Origin: Desulfobulbaceae bacterium
GTDB lineage: Bacteria; Desulfobacterota; Desulfobulbia; Desulfobulbales; Desulfocapsaceae
Direction: 5' to 3'
Assembly: GCA_024643445.1 (NCBI GenBank)
Contig: JAHEMX010000246.1
Span: 1 to 6,006 of the forward strand
DNA: 6,006 nucleotides
In this document: piece by piece, positions 1 through 6,006 of the stretch
How the letters are laid out: the number at the start of each line of letters is the position of its first letter
Position numbering within the stretch: position 1 is the first letter of the stretch
The notes under the pieces: generated by a model
What the model was told of the DNA's origin: nothing
Databases searched by the model: none
Seen by the model: only the letters and a program-made list of their open reading frames with translations
Translations under genes and position numbers: made by a program

Positions 1-493
1 GCAATGTCGCCTGGAGCGCATTCTCGGCAATTTCCACGGCCTTCTTCATCTTCTTAATCTCCGTGGCGTCCTTGACACTGCGCAATTGTGCCAGGGCTGC
101 CGCAGCATCGGTGAATGACATCGTTTTACCGGCACCCTTCAGCAGATTATATTCCAGCAGGCGGAATTGTTGCGGTTCCAGGCCGACCTGTTTGCCGGCA
201 AGTCCCATGATTTCTGCGGCCCGGCGGAAAGTCTGGGGCCAGCAGGCAGGATTTTCCGGGTAGGCGCAGCTCGTTACCGGATAGGCCAGAGCCTTAAGCT
301 TCTCCTCTTCCAATTCGGGCAGAATGAGGAGGAGTTCCCTGTCGGGAACAATGAGAAGGACAACCGGCCGTTCCATCAGATGAAAATCCAGGCCGGTCAG
401 GTAGCTCAGGCTTGGACCGGCATTGAGTGCCAGGCCATCGAGGCCCATGGCGCCGATGATTTCCGCTAATCGTTTCTGTCTCGCGGGATACAT
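1..493 (-). CDS. M24-family peptidase (Xaa-Pro aminopeptidase/creatinase-like), N-terminal part, cut by left edge
   Basis: Reading the minus strand from ATG at 493 gives 164 uninterrupted codons running off the left edge. The start MYPARQKRLAEIIGAMGLDG, then the LSYLTGLDFH stretch, the LLILPELE strand and the later LRSVKDATEIKKMKKAVEIA segment are the hallmarks of a creatinase N-terminal domain (about residues 1-125). The link to the pita-bread catalytic domain follows: 'KD..EI..M..A..IA' opens the catalytic half in proline peptidases. Known family members are cytoplasmic metallopeptidases that remove or cleave next to proline in short peptides. The metal ligands (two Asp, His, two Glu) would lie beyond the window, so activity cannot be confirmed. 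The ATG at 493 has an AGGAG about 12 bases upstream. An in-frame ATG at 556 would add 21 residues but has no clear ribosome site. It could also be a non-peptidase creatinase homologue. The family call is firm; the exact substrate is unknown. Confidence 0.88.
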   Translation of the reverse strand, partial: MYPARQKRLAEIIGAMGLDGLALNAGPSLSYLTGLDFHLMERPVVLLIVPDRELLLILPELEEEKLKALAYPVTSCAYPENPACWPQTFRRAAEIMGLAGKQVGLEPQQFRLLEYNLLKGAGKTMSFTDAAAALAQLRSVKDATEIKKMKKAVEIAENALQATL

Positions 494-583
494 GAGTGAT
501 TCCGTCTCCTGTTTTGGTTTTGCTCCGCTCTCGCCTGGCAACGTCTGCGAGGGCATGAAGGTGTCTGTCCAAGAAGCGCTCCC

Positions 584-592
584 ATTCTACCA
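584..592 (-). promoter_or_regulatory. Candidate extended -10 promoter for the M24 peptidase
   Basis: On the minus strand the bases read TGGTAGAAT: a TAGAAT hexamer (one mismatch to TATAAT) preceded by the TG dinucleotide typical of extended -10 promoters. No good -35 box lies 16-18 bases upstream, which is tolerated for this class. Transcription would begin near 577, leaving a leader of about 84 bases to the ATG at 493. This is sequence pattern only. Confidence 0.4.
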
Positions 593-651
593 TAGGAAGG
601 GGAGAACGGGAGACGGAATTTTTTCACGCATGCAGAGCTGCCATCTTGGGA

Positions 652-680
652 TTGACTTCACGGACGTCACATACTATTAC
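652..680 (+). promoter_or_regulatory. Candidate sigma70-type promoter for the SLC13 permease
   Basis: TTGACT (652-657) matches five of six bases of the -35 consensus. Exactly 17 bases later comes TATTAC (675-680), which matches four of six of the -10 consensus. Transcription would start near 687, about 42 bases before the permease ATG at 729. TACTAT (672-677) is an alternative -10 but at a short 14-base spacing. The divergent arrangement with the peptidase supports a promoter here. Confidence 0.5.
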
Positions 681-688
681 ATTGTAAT
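676..688. promoter_or_regulatory. Perfect 13-bp inverted repeat, possible operator
   Basis: ATTACA, one central T, then TGTAAT form a perfect dyad. The match extends to 674-690 with one mismatched pair, through an outer C/G. It overlaps the candidate -10 box and start site of the permease promoter, which is where a repressor would sit. I cannot assign it to a known regulator family from sequence alone. In AT-rich promoter DNA a short dyad can arise by chance. Confidence 0.35.
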
Positions 689-728
689 TGTTCTGTTAAA
701 TGGTGCTGCTAAATAAGGAGGGACAGGG

Positions 729-2576
729 ATGGAGGCAACCGTTTTAACGACGGACATGATTATCGTTTTTATTCTGCTCGGATTCGCTATTTCTCTCTTT
801 GTTTTCGACCTGCTCCGTGTCGATCTTGTCGGGCTGCTGATGATGGTCCTGCTGCCGCTGACAGGAGTGATCAGTGCTGAACAGGCCATTGCCGGTATGG
901 GCTCGAATGCGGTTGTTTCAATTATTGCCGTGATGATCCTGGGCGCCGGACTGAACAAGACGGGGGTCATGAATGTTGTTGCCTCGCATATCATCAAGAT
1001 TGCCGGTCGCAGCGAAACCAGCATCATGCTGATTGTTTCATCCACCGTTGCGGTGATTTCCAGCTTCATGCAGAACATCGGGGCCGCAGCGCTGTTTCTC
1101 CCGGCTACCATGCGTATCGGCAGACAGCTCAATCTGCCGGCCAGCAGAATCCTGATGCCGATGGGATTCTGCGCCATTACCGGCGGCTGCCTTACCCTGG
1201 TCGGATCTTCTCCGTTGATCATGCTGAACGATTTAATGGAAAGCTGGTGGGTTATCAACCGTGCTGCTTTAAATAACGAGTCCTTTACGCCGCTGGGGCT
1301 TCTTTCCGTCACGCCGATCGGCATCGCACTGCTGGCAGGAGTCCTTCTTTATTTCACCCTGTTTTCCCGTAAACTTCTGCCGGCAGATGTCTGTCTGATC
1401 GACGAAGATTGTATGGATAAGAGGTTGCTGGCAATTTACGGCTCAGAAGTGGGGCAAGGGTACGAGCTGGTAGTTCCGGGGAAATTTGCACCCACGACCC
1501 TCGGGGACATGGAAATACGACCGAAGTACCATGTGACCGTTGTTGGCATTGCCAAAGGGGGAGGCCACACGAAAAACATGGCTCCCCTGAAAGAGGACCT
1601 GATAGAACCGGGGGATGTCCTCTGGGTCATTGGTTCCGAGCAGAAAGTTGACAGCATGTCGGAAGAGCATGGCTGGCTGGTCAAGGCAGAGCCGGAACTA
1701 TTTGCCGATGAGAATCAGATTGACGAATGTGGGATTATCGAAGGCGTGGTTATTCCACACTCCAACCTGGCCGGGCAGAGCATGGAAGCGATGCAGTTTC
1801 GTCAGCTGTACACGGTCAACCCGCTGGCCATCGTCCGCGGCGACGAAATCATCATGGACAATATCAATACGACCACGCTCATCCAGGGTGATACCCTGCT
1901 GCTCTACGGCAGGTGGCAGCAATTCCGGCTTATCGCCGAAAAGATGGATATCGCCTTTATTGAAGAAATTCGGGGCGAAGAATTAAAACCGGAACGGACC
2001 AGGTGTGCCCTGTTCTTTCTTTTCATGGCCCTCGCTCTTGCCCTGGGGTTCCAGGTCAAACTTTCCATTGCCCTGCTGACAGGGGCCTTGGGGATGATAA
2101 TTACACGGATTATCTCTGCTGACCGTGCTTACCAGGCGGTTGACTGGCGCACGGTATTTCTTCTTGCCGGCCTGATACCGTTGGGCACTGCTTTTGAGAG
2201 CACCGGCGCGGCTGAATATATTGCCCAGATGGTATTGGGGGCCTTTGGTTCGCTGAGCCCGATGCTGCTCCTTCTTATCGTTTCCGTCTTGACGGCTTTT
2301 TTCTCTCTGGTTGCCTCGAACGTCGGGGCTGTCGTGCTGATGGTTCCGCTGGCCATGAATCTGGCGCTTGATATCGGCGCAAATCCGGTGACTGCGGCCA
2401 TGGTGGTTGCTGTCTCCGCTTCAAACACCTTTGTTCTCCCCACGCATCAGGTTAATGCCCTGATCATGCGGGCGGGGGGGTATCGACCAAAGGATTACAT
2501 GAAGGCCGGCATCGGTGTGAGCATCATGTACACCATGATATTGCTCGTTGTTTTAAGAGTCTTCTACAACGTGTGA
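729..2576 (+). CDS. SLC13/DASS-type anion permease with two RCK_C (TrkA-C) domains
   Basis: An inner-membrane secondary transporter of 615 residues. The N-terminal membrane half (about 1-213) holds hydrophobic segments near 9-28, 33-50, 60-77, 97-125, 140-165 and 189-213, including the MQNIGAAALFLP re-entrant-type motif (114-125). A soluble insertion (about 214-420) carries two RCK_C-like domains, about 244-318 and 335-405, each with the 'L..GD.L' signature (EPGDVLWVIGS, IQGDTLLLYG). The C-terminal membrane half (about 425-612) holds SNVGAVVLMVP (530-540) and SASNTFVLPTHQVNALIM (563-580), matching the second DASS repeat, followed by the GGY..KDY.K.G ending. Family members carry dicarboxylates, sulfate or other anions, usually with sodium; RCK_C domains are thought to bind small ligands and gate transport. 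Both SNT-like motifs lack the Thr (QNI, SNV), so a dicarboxylate substrate is doubtful. The start is well supported: AAGGAGG at 715-721 sits 7 bases before the ATG. The substrate is unknown. Confidence 0.92.
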   Translation: MEATVLTTDMIIVFILLGFAISLFVFDLLRVDLVGLLMMVLLPLTGVISAEQAIAGMGSNAVVSIIAVMILGAGLNKTGVMNVVASHIIKIAGRSETSIMLIVSSTVAVISSFMQNIGAAALFLPATMRIGRQLNLPASRILMPMGFCAITGGCLTLVGSSPLIMLNDLMESWWVINRAALNNESFTPLGLLSVTPIGIALLAGVLLYFTLFSRKLLPADVCLIDEDCMDKRLLAIYGSEVGQGYELVVPGKFAPTTLGDMEIRPKYHVTVVGIAKGGGHTKNMAPLKEDLIEPGDVLWVIGSEQKVDSMSEEHGWLVKAEPELFADENQIDECGIIEGVVIPHSNLAGQSMEAMQFRQLYTVNPLAIVRGDEIIMDNINTTTLIQGDTLLLYGRWQQFRLIAEKMDIAFIEEIRGEELKPERTRCALFFLFMALALALGFQVKLSIALLTGALGMIITRIISADRAYQAVDWRTVFLLAGLIPLGTAFESTGAAEYIAQMVLGAFGSLSPMLLLLIVSVLTAFFSLVASNVGAVVLMVPLAMNLALDIGANPVTAAMVVAVSASNTFVLPTHQVNALIMRAGGYRPKDYMKAGIGVSIMYTMILLVVLRVFYNV

Positions 2577-2740
2577 CGGGGCGGCCGGTCAGCTCTTCAG
2601 TCGGCTCCTCGACCCTGAAAGGTATGGACGCGCGAAAAGACTCAACCCCCATCAAGGAGGCAAGCCAGCCGTTTGTTGCCTTGCATACCGAGCAAGGCTG
2701 AGATCGTGCCCCCGGCTGTGAACCGGCAGGTCATGGAAGT
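2577..2740 (+). other. Intergenic leader upstream of the AsmA gene with competing hairpins
   Basis: There is no gene here; stops interrupt all useful frames, including a TGA at 2699-2701 in the AsmA frame. AGGCAA (2658-2663) can pair with TTGCCT (2676-2681). CCTTGC (2679-2684) can pair with GCAAGG (2692-2697) across a 7-base loop. The two stems share bases 2679-2681 and exclude each other. CCGG (2712-2715) and CCGG (2723-2726) can also pair, as can the distant GCCGGT (2584-2589) with ACCGGC (2722-2727). No run of T follows any stem, so I see no intrinsic terminator for the permease. It may be an unstructured spacer, a post-transcriptional control leader, or an unrecognised RNA element. Confidence 0.3.
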
Positions 2741-5656
2741 ATGATAAAGAAAATCATAATACTATCGTTGTCACTGCTCTTTCTGCTGACAGCATCCACA
2801 GCGATCGTTTTTTTGACCGGACCGGTCATTTCGCTCGGGAGTCTCTGTGCTCCGGCATCCTCGCTCTTTACTTCCCTTTCCGGGCAACACCAGCAGGTAC
2901 GGGGCCGGTTTTATCTTACCCCGGGAATGTGGACGACACTTGAGGTGGCCGATGCCGCATTTGCCGTCCGGGATAAGCATGGCTTCAAGGGGGAAGGTGA
3001 AATTGCCAGCGGCCGTCTGAGCGTTCACTTCTGGTCGCTGCTGTCGGGAAAGCTGCGTTTTGATGGTATTTCGCTCGCCGATATGAGCCTCCGGCTGGCA
3101 CCTTCGCCAGAGAGAACTGTGACAGCAGAACCTCTTGCTAAAGAAGATGGAAAAGGGGTTCGGCTCAAGCCGTTTCTGCCGATTGAAACCGGTCTCATCA
3201 GGTTGAAAAATATCACTGTTTCACGGCCACTTCCTGACCAATCAGCGACACAAACGCTAACCATAGACCATGCCGAAGGCGAGTTCGGCCGCCATGCTGC
3301 CGGCCGCTTTGAGTTGCTCGCAGCTCTTGATGACCGGGAGGTTCACCTGGAGATTGCTGCCGCTCCCCTGGAAAATCTGACGATGGATGACAAGGCCTGG
3401 GATTTCACGACCACGCTGAGCTATCTCTCCAGTACGGCGCGGATACAAGGGGCTGTCAGCAGCGCCGGGGAAGAACCGGTCTTCTCGGCTGAGGCGGTGC
3501 TGTCAGGTTCGCGTTTTAACGATGTGACCGCTTTGTTTGGTCAGCAAAGCTCCAAGAACCTGCCATTTTCACTTCGTGCTGCGGTCGAACTTTCTCCCGG
3601 GCACCTCCAGGCGAGGCTGTTTGAGCTGAAGCCGGGCAGTGAGCAGCTGGATGCTCGGATTACGATTAACGGTAATCACTGGCAGACGGCCAAGTATTTC
3701 GTCAACCTGAAGGGCGCTCGGCTCGATCTGGATGCCCTCAAGGGGCTGGCGGGTCGGTCGGATTCGGTTGGGCCATCCGCCCGGAAAGCAGAAATCAGTC
3801 GGGAAGACCGGCTTGTTCCTGAAGACCTCCCGCTTGAGAACCTGGCAATCAGTCTTGACATAGAGGAGCTGATCATCGGTGGACGCCGGGTTTCCGGGAT
3901 CAGTTTTGCCGGGGAGATGAGAAACAGGCAGGTCAAGGAGGCACCCTTTCATGTCCGTTTCAAAAATTCAGAGGTGAGCGGCGACCTCACCTTTGATTTC
4001 ACTGGTGATACCACCGTTTTTTCAGCTCACTCTAAGGCAACAGCGATTAATGCAGGCGCCATGCTGCAGGAATTGGGATTCGTTCAAGGGCTGTCGATGC
4101 ATTTCGACCGAGTCTTAACCGAACTGAATTCGCGAGGCAGAACCGTCGGTGAACTCATTGACAATCTCTCTTTTACCGTCCACTCCGCTGGAGGACACTA
4201 TGTTTACCTTGATCCGAATACGGGGTCGGAATTATCGATCGTGCTGCACGATTCGTCTGTCACATTGATTCCGGAGCAAGCACTGTCAATCGATCTTAAA
4301 GGGCAGATCAGAGGCGTTCCGATCAGTATAGGATTGCGAGTCGAGGATCTCCGGGGTCGAAAGAGCGAAGAGAACATCAGTCTGCCCGTCACCATTGAGA
4401 TTCAATCCGAAGATACGCTTGGGGAACTGAGGGGTGATTTGCCGTTGCCGATCAGTCTTGATAAGGCTTCACTGCGCTACCGGCTCAGGGGGAAGTCCTT
4501 CAGCAGTCTGAACGACTTGTTCCTGGTCAGGCTGCCTGACATCGGGCCTTACGAGCTTGCAGGGACCTTCGGTCGCCGTGACGATGGTTATTATCTCGAC
4601 GAAATGAGTGTCATGATCGGCAGCAGTTCGTTACACGGCCGATTTTATCTTGATACCACGGCTTCCCCGCCCCGAGTGAGCATCGAACTTAATTCGCCGC
4701 GCGTCCAGCTCTACGATTTCAAAACGAGTTGGGCAAGGACGAATGAGCCTTCGGCAGAGGGCCGTGGCGCCGGACAGGGTTTTGAGAGCAACATGCAACG
4801 TCTCTCGGACCAGCGCGTGCTGGACACCTACGATTTAGTGGCCGAGGTGGAAGTCAAAGAAGTGATGTCCGGCGAAGATTTTCTCGGCAGCGGTCTGGCC
4901 AGGATCGAGCAGAAAGGAGGACGGTTGACGATAAGTCCGCTGACCCTGCAGATGTCAGGGGGAACCGTAGCTCTTGACTTTTCCGTTGCACCATCGGCTG
5001 AGACGCAGAAGCGGTTGTACCGCCTTGACATTCAGGTGCAGGATTTTAATTACGGGATTATCGCCCGCTTCCTGCGGCCGGATACGGATATGTCCGGAAT
5101 TCTCGACCTGCAAACCTCGCTTGCCGGGCACAGTTCGGACTTCAGGAGCCTGATGGCAAACGCAAGCGGTACGGTGAATCTTTTAATACGGCCCCAAAAG
5201 ATGCGCTCGGGCATTTTCGACCTCTGGGCCATTAATCTGTTGAGCTTCCTTACCTCCTTTTTCACCGCAGAAAGCGAGTCAAAGGTGAACTGTTTTTCCG
5301 GTCGCTTTCAAATCCATGATGGCATTCTGCATCAGGATGACCTGCTTATCGATACGTCCAGGATACAGGTCAGGGGTGATCTTGAGATTGATTTTCACCA
5401 GCAGTCTGTCAATGCCTACCTGCGGCCGATTCCAAAACGGCCGCGATTTTTCAACCTTGGCACACCGGTTAGGATTTCCGGCAGATTCGACGATATTGGT
5501 GTCGGTCTGCCAGCCATGGGTATTGCCGGAACTATCGTGCGGCTGGCAACCTCCTATATTGCCGTTCCGATTCAATGGCTCATACTGAACCAGCTCCCGG
5601 AGGACGGGACAGGCGCCTGCCTTGATATGATCAAGCCTGGATCAGCTGAGCCATAG
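2741..5656 (+). CDS. AsmA-family envelope protein (AsmA/TamB-like, beta-rich periplasmic bridge)
   Basis: The 971-residue protein begins with Lys-rich MIKK and one hydrophobic segment (about 4-30), a signal anchor that leaves the rest in the periplasm. Residues about 55-119 resemble the AsmA N-terminal domain ('G..LTPG', 'F.G.GEIASGRLSV..WSLLSGKLRFDGISL'). The middle is a long series of short amphipathic strands without cysteine, as expected for the extended beta-groove of the family. The C-terminal module (about 700-960) is the clearest match: a short hydrophobic stretch at 825-842, 'VNCFSGRF.I.DG' (Cys851), 'LLIDTSRI.VRGDLEID' (Asp871-Thr872), 'RPIPKRP' (895-901), then 'PV.ISGRFDD'. Known relatives (AsmA, TamB, YhdP, YdbH) help move phospholipid between inner and outer membranes or assist outer-membrane protein assembly. 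Which role applies here is unknown. The start is the only in-frame ATG after the stop at 2699-2701, but its ribosome site is weak (CAGG 10 bases upstream; GGAAG is too close). It lies 164 bases after the permease on the same strand; co-transcription is possible. Confidence 0.88.
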   Translation: MIKKIIILSLSLLFLLTASTAIVFLTGPVISLGSLCAPASSLFTSLSGQHQQVRGRFYLTPGMWTTLEVADAAFAVRDKHGFKGEGEIASGRLSVHFWSLLSGKLRFDGISLADMSLRLAPSPERTVTAEPLAKEDGKGVRLKPFLPIETGLIRLKNITVSRPLPDQSATQTLTIDHAEGEFGRHAAGRFELLAALDDREVHLEIAAAPLENLTMDDKAWDFTTTLSYLSSTARIQGAVSSAGEEPVFSAEAVLSGSRFNDVTALFGQQSSKNLPFSLRAAVELSPGHLQARLFELKPGSEQLDARITINGNHWQTAKYFVNLKGARLDLDALKGLAGRSDSVGPSARKAEISREDRLVPEDLPLENLAISLDIEELIIGGRRVSGISFAGEMRNRQVKEAPFHVRFKNSEVSGDLTFDFTGDTTVFSAHSKATAINAGAMLQELGFVQGLSMHFDRVLTELNSRGRTVGELIDNLSFTVHSAGGHYVYLDPNTGSELSIVLHDSSVTLIPEQALSIDLKGQIRGVPISIGLRVEDLRGRKSEENISLPVTIEIQSEDTLGELRGDLPLPISLDKASLRYRLRGKSFSSLNDLFLVRLPDIGPYELAGTFGRRDDGYYLDEMSVMIGSSSLHGRFYLDTTASPPRVSIELNSPRVQLYDFKTSWARTNEPSAEGRGAGQGFESNMQRLSDQRVLDTYDLVAEVEVKEVMSGEDFLGSGLARIEQKGGRLTISPLTLQMSGGTVALDFSVAPSAETQKRLYRLDIQVQDFNYGIIARFLRPDTDMSGILDLQTSLAGHSSDFRSLMANASGTVNLLIRPQKMRSGIFDLWAINLLSFLTSFFTAESESKVNCFSGRFQIHDGILHQDDLLIDTSRIQVRGDLEIDFHQQSVNAYLRPIPKRPRFFNLGTPVRISGRFDDIGVGLPAMGIAGTIVRLATSYIAVPIQWLILNQLPEDGTGACLDMIKPGSAEP

Positions 5657-5771
5657 TGTTAATTGTCAGTGGATTTTTGCAGCACTTTGCTGTTAGTTGA
5701 TGGACTGCTTGAAGAACCGGAACGATAGAGATGAGATACTTATGAATCAATGCTAGGCGACGATATCGGTC
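5657..5771 (+). other. Short intergenic gap with a weak hairpin
   Basis: GCAGCA (5679-5684), loop CTT, TGCTGT (5688-5693) forms a six-pair stem including one G-U pair. A T-run lies before it (5673-5678) but none follows, so it is a poor intrinsic terminator. No convincing -35/-10 pair was found for the downstream sensor gene. A TAG at 5754-5756 lies in frame just upstream of the sensor start and fixes its N-terminus to the ATG at 5772. Confidence 0.35.
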
Positions 5772-6006
5772 ATGCTGAAAAAGATTAACGAGCACATCGG
5801 GATCAAGCTCTTTATATTGCTGGTAATAGTGATTGTTTTGTCGGTCGTTCCACTGGCTTATTCAGCCATGCAGGCCATCAAACGGTATGGTCACGAGATC
5901 GCAGAGATCAATGAACTGCAGATTCGCTCCCAGGCATTCTCCTATCTCAGGGAGGTCACGGTAGAGCGGACAACCCGGTTTCAGGCCTTTTTTGACCGGG
6001 TAGCAG
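5772..6006 (+). CDS. Membrane-anchored sensor protein, N-terminal part, cut by right edge
   Basis: The frame stays open for 78 codons to the window edge. The product begins MLKKINEHIGIKLFILLVIV, a basic start followed by a transmembrane helix at about residues 11-33. A helical stretch follows, with 'EINELQIRSQAFSYLREVTV' and then 'ERTTRFQAFFDRVAA'. A single helix leading into a charged, amphipathic juxtamembrane helix is the usual opening of extracytoplasmic Cache-type sensors found in histidine kinases, chemoreceptors and diguanylate cyclases. The signalling output domain is outside the window, so the class cannot be decided. ATG at 5772 is the only usable start after the in-frame TAG at 5754-5756. 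Its ribosome site is poor (AGGCGA 11 bases upstream). It follows the AsmA gene by 115 bases on the same strand and may have its own promoter. Confidence 0.72.
   Translation, partial: MLKKINEHIGIKLFILLVIVIVLSVVPLAYSAMQAIKRYGHEIAEINELQIRSQAFSYLREVTVERTTRFQAFFDRVA

Noticed and set aside
677..1324. 215-codon open frame on the minus strand
   Set aside because: It is antisense to the well-supported SLC13 permease, has a low-complexity Ile/Thr/Ser/Pro-rich product with no recognisable domain, and no ribosome site was seen.
2577..2660. c-di-GMP (GEMM-I) riboswitch, because a GAAA-containing loop is followed by GGACGC
   Set aside because: The diagnostic GCAAA segments and the tetraloop receptor are not present in the expected order.
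2697..2740. TPP (thiamin) riboswitch suggested by CTGAGAT followed by GTGAACC
   Set aside because: The conserved pyrophosphate-side helices and the closing GCG-AGGGA segment are not recognisable, and the downstream gene is not a thiamin gene.
2837..2851. Lipoprotein processing site at Cys36 of the AsmA protein
   Set aside because: The preceding residues Gly-Ser-Leu do not fit a lipobox, and the N-terminus reads as a signal anchor typical of AsmA proteins.
5679..5693. Intrinsic terminator after the AsmA gene
   Set aside because: The stem is short and AT-moderate, and no T-run follows it on either strand.
5742..5756. Small upstream ORF MNQC-stop in the same frame as the sensor gene
   Set aside because: Four codons with only a weak GAG ribosome site; most likely chance. 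It is useful only because its TAG limits the sensor start.

Overview
The window reads as an ordinary chromosomal segment of a Gram-negative bacterium. An AsmA-type inner-membrane/periplasmic protein implies a double-membrane envelope. Moderate GC content, SLC13-RCK permeases and membrane sensors with this style of N-terminus would fit an anaerobic deltaproteobacterium (Desulfuromonadales/Geobacter-like). The taxonomic guess is inference from protein style, not from a marker gene.

Layout: (1) positions 1-493, minus strand: the first 164 codons of an M24-family (creatinase/Xaa-Pro peptidase) protein, cut by the left edge. (2) 494-728: a divergent intergenic region with an extended -10 promoter candidate facing the peptidase, and a sigma70-like promoter with an overlapping perfect inverted repeat facing the permease. 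(3) 729-2576, plus strand: a complete 615-residue SLC13/DASS-type permease with two RCK_C (TrkA-C) domains in its central cytoplasmic loop. (4) 2577-2740: a 164-base gap or leader that can form several hairpins, two of them mutually exclusive, with no recognisable gene. (5) 2741-5656, plus: a complete 971-residue AsmA-family protein with an N-terminal membrane anchor and a conserved-looking C-terminal AsmA module. (6) 5657-5771: a short gap with a weak hairpin. (7) 5772-6006, plus: the first 78 codons of a membrane-anchored sensor protein (histidine kinase, chemoreceptor or similar), cut by the right edge.

The peptidase is divergently transcribed. The permease, AsmA protein and sensor share one strand, but gaps of 164 and 115 bases make a tight operon uncertain. 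I see no strong functional link among the three beyond all acting at the inner membrane. No mobile element, CRISPR array, tRNA/rRNA or defence system is visible. The most unusual items are the structured leader before the AsmA gene, the possible operator before the permease, and the altered substrate-site signature of the permease.
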